This document shows positions 48,954 through 59,779 of a stretch of 64,000 nt of DNA, piece by piece. The stretch is taken from contig JACDEE010000012.1 in the NCBI GenBank assembly GCA_013816585.1, positions 1 to 64,000 of the forward strand, in the 5' to 3' direction. Position 1 is the stretch's first letter. Each line of letters begins with the position of its first letter. The position numbers and the translations under genes are program-made. The notes under the pieces were generated by a model. The model worked only from the letters and a program-made list of their open reading frames with translations, was not told the origin of the DNA and searched no databases. The stretch is from Sphingosinicella sp. Lineage in GTDB: Bacteria; Pseudomonadota; Alphaproteobacteria; Sphingomonadales; Sphingomonadaceae.

Positions 48954-50000
48954 TCAGGCGGCCAGCACCATGGGTTCGAGACCGGCAAGCCGCGTCACGA
49001 TCGGGGGTGCGGAGATGCGACGCGGCGTGAGACCGTCTATCGCTTTGGCCATGGCGGCAATGTGGGCGGGCCTTGAGCCGCAGCAACCGCCGACGATGTT
49101 GACGAACCCTTCGCGCGCCCATTCGCCGAGGAATCCCGCCGTTTGATGCGGCTGTTCGTCATATTCACCAAGCTCGTTGGGAAGGCCTGCATTGGGATAG
49201 GCCATCAGCAGGGTGTTGGCCACGGCGGAGAGCGCCTGCACATGGGGGCGAAGCTGTTGCGCGCCGAATGAGCAATTAAGGCCGATCGTCACTGGATTGG
49301 AATGACGGACCGCGGCCCAGAAGGCCTCGACCGTGTGCCCCGACAGATTGCGCCCGCACAGATCGGTAATGGTCATGGAAATCATCAGCGGCACGTCCCG
49401 GCCATGCGCCCTGGCCGACTCCATGGCCGCCATGATTCCCGCCTTGGCGTTCAGCGTGTCGAAGATGGTCTCGATCAGGATGAAGTCGACGCCGCCTTCG
49501 ACCAGCGCGTCGCATTGTTCGCGGTACACGTCCTTCAGCCCATCGAAATCTATCTCGCGATAGCCCGGGTCGTTGACGTCTGGCGACAGCGACAAGGTCT
49601 TGTTGGTCGGCCCGATAGCGCCGGCCACGAAGCGGGGCCGCCCGTCTTTTGCCTCATATTCGTCCGCCGCCGCGCGAGCGATCCGGCCGGAAGCGATATT
49701 GATGTCGGCGACCAGATGCTCGGCGCCATAGTCGGCCTGGCTGATGCGATTGGCGCTGAAGGTGTTGGTCGAGATAACGTCCGAGCCCGCGTCCAGATAG
49801 GCGCGGGTAATCGAATCGACCACGGCCGGGCGTGTTATCGCCAGGATATCGTTATTGCCCTTTTGATCCTTGCTGAGATCCAGCGAGCCTCGATAGGCCG
49901 CCTCATCAAGCTTGTGATTCTGGATCTCGGTTCCGAACGCGCCGTCGGTCAGCAGGATTCGTTCGGCGGCGGCCCGAATAAGTTTCTCGCGCGCGTTCAT
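48954..50000 (-). CDS. Methionine synthase, homocysteine-binding part (split MetH)
   Basis: A 348-residue homocysteine S-methyltransferase domain, equal to the N-terminal module of Met[23 protein letters not shown] opens the barrel (quoted in parts), and the zinc ligands are Cys in [13 protein letters not shown] and the Cys pair of [14 protein letters not shown] at 50000 has AGGAG 9 bases upstream and overlaps the metF stop by four bases (ATGA). With the downstream gene it makes a complete enzyme; the two parts must meet in trans. Confidence 0.95.
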   Translation of the reverse strand: MNAREKLIRAAAERILLTDGAFGTEIQNHKLDEAAYRGSLDLSKDQKGNNDILAITRPAVVDSITRAYLDAGSDVISTNTFSANRISQADYGAEHLVADINIASGRIARAAADEYEAKDGRPRFVAGAIGPTNKTLSLSPDVNDPGYREIDFDGLKDVYREQCDALVEGGVDFILIETIFDTLNAKAGIMAAMESARAHGRDVPLMISMTITDLCGRNLSGHTVEAFWAAVRHSNPVTIGLNCSFGAQQLRPHVQALSAVANTLLMAYPNAGLPNELGEYDEQPHQTAGFLGEWAREGFVNIVGGCCGSRPAHIAAMAKAIDGLTPRRISAPPIVTRLAGLEPMVLAA

Positions 50001-50941
50001 GCGGCTTTCTCCTGTGCTTCGGGCGTGGGCCTCAGCCCCAGCAGATGGCAGATCGCGTAAGCGAGCTCGGCCCGGTTGAGAGTGTAGAAATGGAAATTGC
50101 GAACCCCGCCGGCATAAAGCTGCCCGCAAAGCTCCGCTGCCACGGTCGCCGCGACGAGCTGCCGGGCGGCGGGAAGATTATCGAGCCCTTCGAACAGCCG
50201 GTCCATCCAGCCCGGAATGGCCGCGCCGCACATTCCGGCGAACTTGCGGGTCTGGGCGACGTTCGACACGGGAAGGATGCCCGGGACGATCTCCGCGTCG
50301 ATCCCCGCCGCCGCGGCCTCGTCGCGGAAGCGGAAGAAACATTCGGGGGAGAAAAAGAATTGCGTGATCGCCCGGTCGGCGCCGGCATCGATCTTGCGCT
50401 TCAGATTTTCGATATCGTCATTCTTGCTGAAAGCATCGGGATGGCATTCAGGATAGGCGGCTACCGAGATTTCGAACGGCGCCACCCGCTTCAATCCGCC
50501 GACCAGATCGGCGGCATTTGTATAGCCTTGTGGATGCGGCTGGAATTTCTGGCCCTGTTCGGGCGGATCCCCTCGAAGCGCCACGATGTGACGAATGCCG
50601 GCGGCCCAATATTCTCGCGCTACCGCGTCTATTTCGTCGCGGCTGGCGGCGACGCAGGTGAGATGGGCGGCGGACGCAAGCGCGGTTTCCCGGGCGATCC
50701 GTTCGACGGTCGCATGGGTTCGCTGCCGCGTCGAACCGCCAGCGCCATAAGTGACAGATACGAAACGGGGGCCGAGCGGCTCCAGCATCTTGACCGATTC
50801 CCAGAGCGTCTGCTCCATTTTCTCGGTCTTGGGCGGGAAGAATTCGAAGGACACTCCGATATCGCCGGCGACGTTCTCGAACAAAGGCCTTCTGGCCTCG
50901 TGCAAGCTATGGCCCTGATCGGATCTGGCTGCGGCGCTCAT
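49997..50941 (-). CDS. metF: 5,10-Methylenetetrahydrofolate reductase
   Basis: MetF, 314 residues, makes 5-methyltetrahydrofolate for MetH. SFEFFPPKTEKMEQTLWESV with the catalytic Glu, VSVTYGAGGSTRQRT, and ALRGDPP are diagnostic; the TIM barrel binds FAD. The ATG at 50941 overlaps the stop of the regulator gene by ATGA. An upstream ATG/GTG 14 codons earlier lies within that gene. Position between the regulator and metH halves fits a methionine cycle operon. Confidence 0.95.
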   Translation of the reverse strand: MSAAARSDQGHSLHEARRPLFENVAGDIGVSFEFFPPKTEKMEQTLWESVKMLEPLGPRFVSVTYGAGGSTRQRTHATVERIARETALASAAHLTCVAASRDEIDAVAREYWAAGIRHIVALRGDPPEQGQKFQPHPQGYTNAADLVGGLKRVAPFEISVAAYPECHPDAFSKNDDIENLKRKIDAGADRAITQFFFSPECFFRFRDEAAAAGIDAEIVPGILPVSNVAQTRKFAGMCGAAIPGWMDRLFEGLDNLPAARQLVAATVAAELCGQLYAGGVRNFHFYTLNRAELAYAICHLLGLRPTPEAQEKAA

Positions 50942-51894
50942 GCGACGACCTTCAATCGGGCCTCTGGCCGTTCGCCGGTCCACAGGGTCACGGTCAATTC
51001 GCCGCCCTCCAGATGTTCGACCACGCGACCTTCGAGCCCCGCCGAATCGAGATATTTCAGCATCGCATCGTCGGCGAAGCCAAGCCGGATATGGGCGTCG
51101 CGAATCCGCAATTCCTCCCGCTCATGCGGCGCGAAATCCACGATCAGCAGCCTACCCCCGGGCCCCAGGAGGCGTGCCGCCTCTGCGACGGCGTCCGCCG
51201 GCTGCTGCGCATAATGCAACACCTGGTGGATAATCACCGTGTCGGCCGAGGCGGAAGGGAGCGGCAGCGAATACATATCGCCCTGGCGAAGCTCGGCGGC
51301 GGCAAGCCCGGCCTCGGCCAGCTTGACCCGTGCCAGTCGAAGCATTTCTGGCGATCGGTCGACTCCCAAAGCGCGATCGGCGGCGGGCCCGAACAATTCG
51401 AGCATCCGGCCGGTGCCGGTGCCGATGTCGATCAGGCGGCCGATGGGCCGGTCGGCGAGGGCGCGTGCGACCGCGGCTTCGACCTCGCTCTCGGCAATAT
51501 GGAGCGAGCGAAGATCGTCCCAATCCTGGGCATGGCTTGCAAAATAACGTTCCGCCGCGGCCGCGCGGTCGGCGCGGACGGCGGTAAGGCGCGCGGCGTC
51601 TGCCGCGGCCCAATGATCCTGCCCGTCAATCTCCGCCCATTGGTCGAGCATATTGAAAAGCGGCTGGACCCGGGCGGCATCGCCAAGGCTCAGGAAGACC
51701 CAGCTGCCTTCCTTGCGACGTTCGGCAAGCCCGGTATCGATCAGGATCTTCACGTGGCGGGAAACGCGCGGCTGGCTTTGTCCCAGCACCTGGGCAAGTT
51801 CGCCGACCGACAATTCCATGGCGCGCAGCAAGGCGAGAATCCGAAGCCGGGTCGGGTCCGATAGCGATCGGAACAAGGCGGGCGTGTCATGCAT
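50938..51894 (-). CDS. SahR-like ArsR-family regulator with methyltransferase domain
   Basis: A 318-residue protein. Residues 1-85 form an ArsR winged helix (LFRSLSDPTRLRILALLRAME, then LAQVLGQSQPRVSRHVKIL) and residues about 130-300 a class I methyltransferase fold with the cofactor loop LIDIGTGTGRMLELF. This fusion matches SahR, which senses S-adenosylhomocysteine and controls methionine genes in Proteobacteria. The next genes are metF and both metH parts, linked by ATGA overlaps. A perfect 20-base palindrome lies 11 bases upstream. TTG at 51897 directly precedes the ATG. Confidence 0.88.
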   Translation of the reverse strand: MHDTPALFRSLSDPTRLRILALLRAMELSVGELAQVLGQSQPRVSRHVKILIDTGLAERRKEGSWVFLSLGDAARVQPLFNMLDQWAEIDGQDHWAAADAARLTAVRADRAAAAERYFASHAQDWDDLRSLHIAESEVEAAVARALADRPIGRLIDIGTGTGRMLELFGPAADRALGVDRSPEMLRLARVKLAEAGLAAAELRQGDMYSLPLPSASADTVIIHQVLHYAQQPADAVAEAARLLGPGGRLLIVDFAPHEREELRIRDAHIRLGFADDAMLKYLDSAGLEGRVVEHLEGGELTVTLWTGERPEARLKVVA

Positions 51895-51905
51895 CAAGTT
51901 TAAGG

Positions 51906-51925
51906 ATATAAAGATATCTTTATAT
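51906..51925. promoter_or_regulatory. Palindromic operator of the SahR-like operon
   Basis: ATATAAAGATATCTTTATAT is a perfect 20-base inverted repeat, AT-rich within GC-rich DNA, 11 bases before the regulator start. Its place and symmetry fit an operator for the ArsR-type homodimer coded next to it. Confidence 0.8.
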
Positions 51926-52234
51926 GTGGGTCAAGAGACCATGTGGTGCAAATGCTTTGGGAGCTGCAGGGAGGGCCGATCTCCAGAGTCGGGCCGGATA
52001 ATCGACGGCGCGCTTTTTTCTAACCCACGGAGATTCCAGAACCTTTCTGACAGATGAACGAGTGAGGCTTGCGCAGGGGCTTCAGGGTGATAGTAAGAGG
52101 GCTGAGGGGGATTGATTACTAAAGCAGTAGACATTCTCCTGCCCCCTCTCTAAAACGCTTAACTGCTGGCCGTCGGGGCTCGTCTCCGACACCTCGCCCA
52201 GCGAAAACAAATTGCTCCAGAAGGAGAAATGCCC
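51926..52234. other. Intergenic region between SahR-like operon and lipoprotein gene
   Basis: About 310 bases without a convincing gene; both flanking genes point away, so it should hold two promoters. I see a possible GAGGGGG/CCCCCTC stem (52104-52148) with a large loop on the plus strand and nothing that I can name with confidence. No S-adenosylmethionine or S-adenosylhomocysteine riboswitch was recognised. Confidence 0.4.
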
Positions 52235-52486
52235 GTGAAGAATATTGCTCTGACGCTCGTCGCAGTTGCGACCCTCGGCCTCGCCGCTTGCGGTGACAAG
52301 ACCGACAACACCGCAGCCAACACTGCAGACTACAACACCACCGAAGACAACACGATGACCGACGTCAACGTTGCTGCCACCGACGCAAGCTCGATCAACG
52401 CTGCCGACGCCGCGCTTGATAACGCTGCTGAAGAAGTCAGCAACGCCAGCGACGCCGTCGCCAACGTTGCCGAGAACGCTCAGTAA
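52235..52486 (+). CDS. Small lipoprotein, Asn/Ala/Asp-rich
   Basis: An 83-residue protein. KNIALTLVAVATLGLAACG is a lipoprotein signal with lipobox LAAC; the mature part is almost only Asn, Ala, Asp and Thr (TDNTAANTADYNTTEDNTMT). Such sequences are unfolded and acidic. AAGGAG at 52221-52226 stands 8 bases before GTG at 52235 but only 2 before the ATG at 52229, so I prefer the GTG. Function unknown. A terminator follows. Confidence 0.75.
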   Translation: MKNIALTLVAVATLGLAACGDKTDNTAANTADYNTTEDNTMTDVNVAATDASSINAADAALDNAAEEVSNASDAVANVAENAQ

Positions 52487-52511
52487 GCCTTTCGCTTACG
52501 AGCTGAAGTTC

Positions 52512-52550
52512 AAGGGTCGCGCGTCTCCGGACACGCGGCCCTTTTTCTTT
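52512..52550 (+). terminator. Rho-independent terminator after the small lipoprotein gene
   Basis: A stem of about 14 bases (AAGGGTCGCGCGTC / GACACGCGGCCCTT, one G-T pair and one mismatch) with a TCCG loop is followed by TTTCTTTT. It ends the lipoprotein transcript. Confidence 0.88.
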
Positions 52551-52765
52551 TGGCGGGCCTGTATCTTTGGGCAAAGGGCCGGCTACAGAGGGTGCCCTCC
52601 TACGAGCAGTTATCTCGCTCGTTAAGAAGGGCTCGGAAGGTCGAGGGCAATTCGGCTCACATCTGGATGACTCGATAGCGCTCCTTTTTTGCTCATGCGC
52701 TTCATTATCCCATTGCCAACGCCGGGCGCGCAGCCATTATTGCAGTCCGTTATTGGGGGGAGCGC

Positions 52766-54690
52766 ATGCGACTGCTGAACTTTCTGGCGACCGGCCTGGC
52801 CGGCGCCGCCACCATTGCGTCCGCCCAGACTGGCCAGCCAACCTCCATGTCTGGCGCCCCTACTATCGCTGATGACGCTATTGCTTTCGGTGCTCGAGAA
52901 GCAGCTCAGCAGATGGACTTGTCCCCTGACGGCACGAAAATTGTGTATGTGGGCCCAGGGCCGGGACGTTCGACGATCGTCCATGTTGCTAGTCTCGCCG
53001 ATGGGGCTTCAAAGGAAATCCTTGGCAGCCCCGGGACACCCGAAAGCCTGAATTGGTGTTCGTGGGTCTCCAATTCGCGAATGGTGTGCAGTTACAGCGC
53101 CATCAAAATGGACGGCGGGATTCCTATCGGGTTCAGCCGGCTGATATCGCTCAACGAGGACGGCACGGACATTAAGCGGATAGGGAGCCGCACCGCTTAT
53201 CAGTCGGACGGATATGTCCTCGATTGGCTGCCAGGAAACGGCGAGAATATTCTGATGAGCCGGAACGGAGCAGTCGAAAAAGTCAATGTTCGCACGCTTC
53301 GCAGCACGCAGGTGGAAGCAAGCAGGGCAGCCGCCGCCTCTTACATGACGATGGTCAGGGTAACCTGAGGTTGATGTCGATCTTCGAAACCCGCCTGGAC
53401 GGACAGCTGACGACGGGAAGGCGCAAATTCAGTTATCGCGCCCCGGGCTCGCGCGCGTGGCACGACCTGGCCCCTTACTCGGAGGATGCGTTCGTTCCGT
53501 TAGCGGTCGAAGCAGCGACTAATGCGCTCTATGCCTTGCGCAAAGTTAGCGGTCGTTACGAGCTTCAAAGGATCGTCCTTGAGGGCAGCCTGCTGGAAAC
53601 GAAGGTGGCCTCTAACCCGCGAGTCGATATTGACGGGGTGGTTCGATCCGGAGACGGGCAACGGGTCATTGGCTATACCTATGCCGATGAAAAGCGACAC
53701 ACGATCTATTTTGATCCTGAATATCAGGCCCTTCAGGCCTCGCTCGCAAAAGCATTACCAGATCTCCCGCTTATCACATTCGTTTCGTCCAGCGCTGACG
53801 GCCGTAAATCCCTTTTATTCGCGGGAGGCGATACAGATCCGGGCCGCTACTATTTATTCGACCGACAAAAGAAATCCTTAGGCGAGGTACTGCTTGACCG
53901 GCCTCGTTTGGCCGGGCGAAAATTCGCGCCGATGAAGGCCATCAGCTACAAGGCCGCGGACGGCACAACCGTTCCAGCGTATCTGACGTTGCCGGTAGGG
54001 AAGATAGTTAGAAATCTCCCCGCCATTGTCTTTCCGCACGGAGGCCCCAGCTCGCGCGACGAATGGGGATTTGATTGGATCGCCCAATTCCTCGCGGCCC
54101 GTGGGTACGCAGTAATTCAACCCAATTATCGCGGGTCGGCCGGCTACGGGGACCACTGGCTGAATGAGAATGGCTTCAAAGGTTGGAAGACCTCGATCAG
54201 TGACGTTAACGCGGCAGCGCGCTTTCTGGCCGATGAAGGGATCGCTGATCCCGCGCGCATCGCCATCGTGGGTTGGTCCTATGGTGGCTATGCCGCACTC
54301 CAGTCCGCTGCGACCGAGCCAGGGCTATACAAGGCGGTGGCTGCTATCGCCCCTGTAACCGATCTCGCGATGCTAAAGCGAGAAAGCGCCGGCTTTACGA
54401 ATAAGCGCGAAGTTGCCGCTTTCGTTGGCACAGGCCCTCACCTCATCGAAGGATCGCCGGTCAATGTGGCCGCGAATATCCGCTCACCAGTGCTACTGAT
54501 ACACGGCGACCTGGATAATAATGTCTTCGTAACCCATTCCGACAAAATGGAGGAGCAACTCCGTCGTGCGGGGGGACAGGTCGAGTATTTGCGATACAAG
54601 GGCCTGGATCACCAACTTGAGGACGGAGAAGTTCGCGCCCAAATACTTGCAAAGCTAGCGGTGCATTTGTCCAAAACAATTGGGCGTTAG
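52766..54690 (+). pseudogene. S9-family peptidase, frameshifted
   Basis: The 5' frame (52766-53368) codes a signal peptide (MRLLNFLATGLAGAATIASA) and half of a beta-propeller; the 3' frame (open through to TAG at 54690) carries the rest of the propeller and the hydrolase domain with nucleophile Ser in GWSYGGYAALQ, Asp in HGDLDNNVF and His in GLDHQLED. The join lies at about 53347-53350: the first frame ends SYMT while the second continues DGQGNLRLMS, the order expected in homologues, so one base is missing. It may be a true pseudogene or a sequencing error. As read, only a 200-residue fragment is made. Confidence 0.88.
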
Positions 54691-54823
54691 GAACAGCTTT
54701 CTACGCCTCACTTGACTGTCCGCGAGGGGCAGCAGACATTCGCACTATGCTCGCCAAATGGACAATCGCTTTTTCTTTGCCGGGCACCGGCTTATCCTCG
54801 CCGTCAGGTAATGGAGAAGAGCC

Positions 54824-55039
54824 ATGAAGCGAACAACCGGCTTTCTGTTGGCACTAGCCTTTCTGGCAGCCTGCGGCGAAAATCAGACCCCCGATAGCGG
54901 CGTGACCGTCGAGGAAGCGGCAGCGCTCGACGAGACCGAGAATATGCTGGACGCGCCGTCGGAAGGCCAAATCGCAGAAGAGACCGGTAATAGCGGCGAT
55001 CCGCTTGTGACCGGGGACGAAGCCACCAACGCCCATTAG
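54824..55039 (+). CDS. Small acidic lipoprotein
   Basis: A 71-residue protein with signal KRTTGFLLALAFLAACGENQ and lipobox LAAC. The mature 50 residues are acidic and low in complexity (VEEAAALDETENMLDAPSEG) and likely unfolded. GGAGAAG lies before the ATG at 54824. Resembles the Asn-rich lipoprotein at 52235 in size and make-up, not in sequence. A shared bidirectional terminator follows. Confidence 0.75.
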   Translation: MKRTTGFLLALAFLAACGENQTPDSGVTVEEAAALDETENMLDAPSEGQIAEETGNSGDPLVTGDEATNAH

Positions 55040-55055
55040 CCGCCAATTCGCATGG

Positions 55056-55090
55056 AAAAAGGGCCGGGGATTTCTCCCCGGCCCTCTTTT
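55056..55090. terminator. Bidirectional terminator between lipoprotein gene and groEL
   Basis: A perfect 10-bp stem (GGGCCGGGGA / TCCCCGGCCC, loop TTTC) with A5 on the left and TCTTTT on the right, between two convergent genes. It serves both groEL (minus) and the lipoprotein gene (plus). Confidence 0.92.
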
Positions 55091-55111
55091 GTGCGTGCAA
55101 ATGACTCGGAC

Positions 55112-56770
<1,659 letters not shown>

Positions 56771-56800
56771 CTATCTGAATTTAAATGATGGACGCTGAAA

Positions 56801-57088
56801 TCAGCCGACGATCCCGAGGATGTCGCTTTCCTTCATGATGAGGAGATCCTCACCGTCGATCTTGACTTCGGTGCCGGACCATTTGCCGAACAGGATCTTG
56901 TCGCCTGCTTTGACGTCGAGCGGAGTGATCGTTCCGTCTTCGGCGCGGGCGCCGGTACCAGCGGCGACGACTTCGCCTTCCTGCGGCTTTTCCTTGGCGG
57001 AATCGGGAATGATGATCCCACCGGCGGTCTTTTCTTCTGCTTCGACGCGGCGGACGAGCACACGATCATGCAACGGACGAAAATTCAT
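56801..57088 (-). CDS. groS: Co-chaperonin GroES
   Basis: GroES, 95 residues, caps the GroEL chamber. [22 protein letters not shown] with the mobile loop, then [20 protein letters not shown] and the end [14 protein letters not shown] are typical. It is the first gene of the groESL operon. Confidence 0.98.
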   Translation of the reverse strand: MNFRPLHDRVLVRRVEAEEKTAGGIIIPDSAKEKPQEGEVVAAGTGARAEDGTITPLDVKAGDKILFGKWSGTEVKIDGEDLLIMKESDILGIVG

Positions 57089-57162
57089 GCGCGCACCTTT
57101 CTTGTCTGTGCGACAGCCCCCGCCTATTTAACCTTACGGAAACTGCGCTGTTATTGAACTTG

Positions 57163-57189
57163 TTAGCACTCACCTCACGCGAGTGCCAA
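57163..57189 (-). promoter_or_regulatory. CIRCE element (HrcA operator) of groESL
   Basis: TTAGCACTC, nine bases, then GAGTGCCAA; only one position differs from the consensus inverted repeat TTAGCACTC-N9-GAGTGCTAA. It lies about 75 bases before groES, overlapping the expected transcription start. HrcA bound here represses groESL until heat shock. Confidence 0.95.
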
Positions 57190-57197
57190 TGAGGCGG

Positions 57198-57225
57198 ATG
57201 TAGGCCTTGTTCATCGCGGGTCAAG
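57198..57225 (-). promoter_or_regulatory. Predicted groESL promoter (RpoH-like, also sigma-70-like)
   Basis: On the minus strand CTTG (57222-57225) is followed after 17 bases by CCTACAT (57198-57204). This fits the alphaproteobacterial RpoH pattern (CTTG-N17-CYTATNT) at all but one place. The -35 also reads TTGACC, good for sigma-70. The start site would fall inside CIRCE. Confidence 0.7.
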
Positions 57226-57335
57226 AGATTCGGCCAACAAAATTTGCATGGCGAGCCGCCGCGCCGCCGGTTCCGACTTCATTTACAGCGGGGCCAAGGG
57301 CCGTTAGCCAATAACCAACGAAAAAGAGGAATGAC

Positions 57336-59207
57336 ATGCGTTTTCTAGGCAAGGTCTGGCGGCTTTTGGTGGGGGTGAAGGACGGACTGGTCCTGATCCT
57401 GGTCCTGCTATTCTTCGGGCTGCTTTATGCGGGCCTTTCGGCCAAGCCCTATGCCGGAACGGTGCGCGAGGGCGCGCTGGTGCTGGATCTCGCCGGGACG
57501 ATCGTCGAACAGCCGGTTTCCGCAAAACCGCTCGACCTGATTTCCGGCGGTTCCTCGATGACTCGTGAATATCGCCTGCGCGATCTACTGAAGGCCCTTG
57601 AGACGGCATCGACCGACGATCGCATCAAGGCGGTCGCGCTGGACCTCGACATTTTCACCGGCGGCGGACAGGCGACGCTCGCCAATGTCGCCGACGCGCT
57701 GGGCAAGGTGCGCCGGTCCGGAAAGAGCGTGGTCGCTTATTCGACCGGCTATACGGACGATTCCTATCTGCTCGCGGCGCATGCCAGCGAAGTCTGGCTC
57801 AACCCGCTGGGCGGAGTGCTGATCACCGGCCCGGGCGGGACCAATCTCTATTACAAGGAACTACTCGATAAATTGGGGGTGACCGCCAACGTCTATCGCG
57901 TCGGGACGTACAAGGCGGCGGTGGAGCCGTTCATCCGGAGCGACATGTCGCCCGAATCGCGCCAGGCGAATGAAGCGCTCGCTGGCGCCTTATGGGAAAA
58001 CTGGCAGCAGGATGTTCTGAAGGCGCGCCCCAAGGCGCAGCTTGCGGCCTATGTCGCCGCGCCCGCGCAAAAGATGGCCGAGGCGCGTGGGGATCTCGCC
58101 CGGGCGGCGCTCAATGCCGGCCTCGTGGACCGGATCGGCGACCGTGGCGCCTTCGAAAAGCGGATGGTCGAGCTGGTCGGCGCGGACGATGGGGATGTCC
58201 CGGGCAGCTATAATGCCAGCACCTATGATGCATGGGTCGGGGCCAATCCGTCCGACAATGCCGGCGGAGCGATTGGCGTACTCACCGTCGCCGGAACGAT
58301 CGTCGATGGCCATGCCGATCTGGGCAGCGCGGGGGCCGAGACGATCGTCGAAGCGCTCGACCAAGGCCTGGACCGCGGCACGCTCAAAGCCTTGGTGGTG
58401 CGCATCGATTCGCCCGGCGGTTCGGCTTTGGCGTCGGAGCGAATTCGCCAGGCGGTGCTAGCGGCCAAGGCTCGAGGCCTCCCGGTCGTAATCTCGATGG
58501 GATCGGTGGCGGCCAGCGGCGGTTATTGGATCGCCACGGCGGGTGACAGGGTCTACGCCGAGCCATCCACCATCACCGGGTCGATCGGGGTGTTCGGGAT
58601 TCTTCCAAGCTTCGAAGGCACGCTGCAAAAAGTCGGCATCGGCGCCGACGGTGTGAAGACGACGCCGCTTTCGGGCGAGCCGAACGTGCTGCGGGGCATC
58701 GCACCCGAGGCAGGCCGCCTTCTCCAGATGGGAGTCGAGAGCACCTATCGGCGCTTCCTCGCCATCGTTTCGGAATCCCGCAAGATACCGGTTCAGCGCG
58801 TCGACGAGATCGCTCAGGGGCGCGTCTGGGCGGGCGGAACGGCGCACCAATTGAAGCTGGTCGACCAATTCGGATCGCTGGATGATGCCATTGCCGAAGC
58901 GGCGCGAAGGGCCGACCTTGACCCTGACGACGTCAGTGCGGCCTTCCTTGAAAAGCAGCCGAGCTTCTTCGAGGAGATTTTCCAGAGCACCCAAAGAGAA
59001 GAGGCCGAGCCCGCAGCGCGAGACGTCTTCAGCCGTATCGCCGGGCAGCCGCAGCTTATGCTGATGCGCGCGCTTCAGGATGCTCGCCATATCCTGGCCG
59101 GCCCCGCCATCCAGGCCCGCTGCCTCGAATGCCCGTCCGCTCCGCTCCGGCAGACTCGGGAGAAGCTTTCGGCCGGCGCCTTGCTGTGGGAATTGATCGC
59201 ACGATGA
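57336..59207 (+). CDS. sppA: Signal peptide peptidase SppA (67K type)
   Basis: SppA, 623 residues, a membrane-bound serine protease that degrades cleaved signal peptides. One N-terminal membrane helix (about 15-35) and two tandem ClpP-like domains. Catalytic Ser394 is in GSVAASGGYW and the general base Lys193 in VGTYKAAVEPF, matching Ser409 and Lys209 of E. coli SppA. The ATG at 57336 follows AAGAGGA. It overlaps the GNAT gene by four bases (ATGA). Confidence 0.94.
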   Translation: MRFLGKVWRLLVGVKDGLVLILVLLFFGLLYAGLSAKPYAGTVREGALVLDLAGTIVEQPVSAKPLDLISGGSSMTREYRLRDLLKALETASTDDRIKAVALDLDIFTGGGQATLANVADALGKVRRSGKSVVAYSTGYTDDSYLLAAHASEVWLNPLGGVLITGPGGTNLYYKELLDKLGVTANVYRVGTYKAAVEPFIRSDMSPESRQANEALAGALWENWQQDVLKARPKAQLAAYVAAPAQKMAEARGDLARAALNAGLVDRIGDRGAFEKRMVELVGADDGDVPGSYNASTYDAWVGANPSDNAGGAIGVLTVAGTIVDGHADLGSAGAETIVEALDQGLDRGTLKALVVRIDSPGGSALASERIRQAVLAAKARGLPVVISMGSVAASGGYWIATAGDRVYAEPSTITGSIGVFGILPSFEGTLQKVGIGADGVKTTPLSGEPNVLRGIAPEAGRLLQMGVESTYRRFLAIVSESRKIPVQRVDEIAQGRVWAGGTAHQLKLVDQFGSLDDAIAEAARRADLDPDDVSAAFLEKQPSFFEEIFQSTQREEAEPAARDVFSRIAGQPQLMLMRALQDARHILAGPAIQARCLECPSAPLRQTREKLSAGALLWELIAR

Positions 59208-59779
59208 AGATACGCGCCGCGATACCGCAAGACGCCGCCGCCATTGCCGCCATCTACGCCCCTTATGTCACGGGCAGTTCGGTTTCGTTCGAAATGTCGC
59301 CGCCCGACACGGCCGAGATGGGGCACCGGATGGAGGCGGGCAGCGGACTTTATCCCTGGTTCGTGGCGGAAGAGGATGAGGGCGGGGCCTTGATCGGTTA
59401 TGCCTATGCGACTCAATTCCGTCCCCGGCCGGCCTATCATTATGCGGTGGAAACCAGCGTCTATGTCGATCCCGCGCATCAGGGCCGGGGCGCCGGGCGA
59501 ATGCTCTATGAAATCCTGATCCGCACGCTGGAAAAGCAGCGCTTCGCCCAGGCGATAGCGGCGATCACCCTGCCCAACGATGCCAGCGTGAAACTGCATG
59601 AAGCGCTCGGCTTCACGTCTGCGGGCGTCTATCGCCAGATTGGCTATAAGGGCGGGCGCTGGCTGGACGTCGGCCTTTGGCAACGTGCGCTGGCGCCGGC
59701 GACCAATCCGCCTACCAAACCGGTAAAATGGGCGGATCTTAACGGCGATAGGCCGGCAGCGCCCATCCCTTTAAGATAG
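59204..59779 (+). CDS. GNAT-family N-acetyltransferase (phosphinothricin acetyltransferase-like)
   Basis: A 191-residue acetyltransferase. RAAIPQDAAAIAAIYAPYV at the start, ETSVYVDPAHQGRGAGRMLYE with the acetyl-CoA pyrophosphate loop QGRGAG, and LHEALGFTSAGVYRQIGYK are typical of the PAT/MddA group that acetylates phosphinothricin or methionine analogues. Overlaps sppA by ATGA. The last 13 codons overlap the convergent channel gene. Confidence 0.9.
   Translation: MKIRAAIPQDAAAIAAIYAPYVTGSSVSFEMSPPDTAEMGHRMEAGSGLYPWFVAEEDEGGALIGYAYATQFRPRPAYHYAVETSVYVDPAHQGRGAGRMLYEILIRTLEKQRFAQAIAAITLPNDASVKLHEALGFTSAGVYRQIGYKGGRWLDVGLWQRALAPATNPPTKPVKWADLNGDRPAAPIPLR

Noticed and set aside
51926..52234. Possible S-adenosylmethionine or S-adenosylhomocysteine riboswitch before the met operon
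   Set aside because: Only about 15 bases lie between a promoter at the palindrome and the start; no matching stems seen. Protein-based control by the SahR-like regulator is the better explanation.
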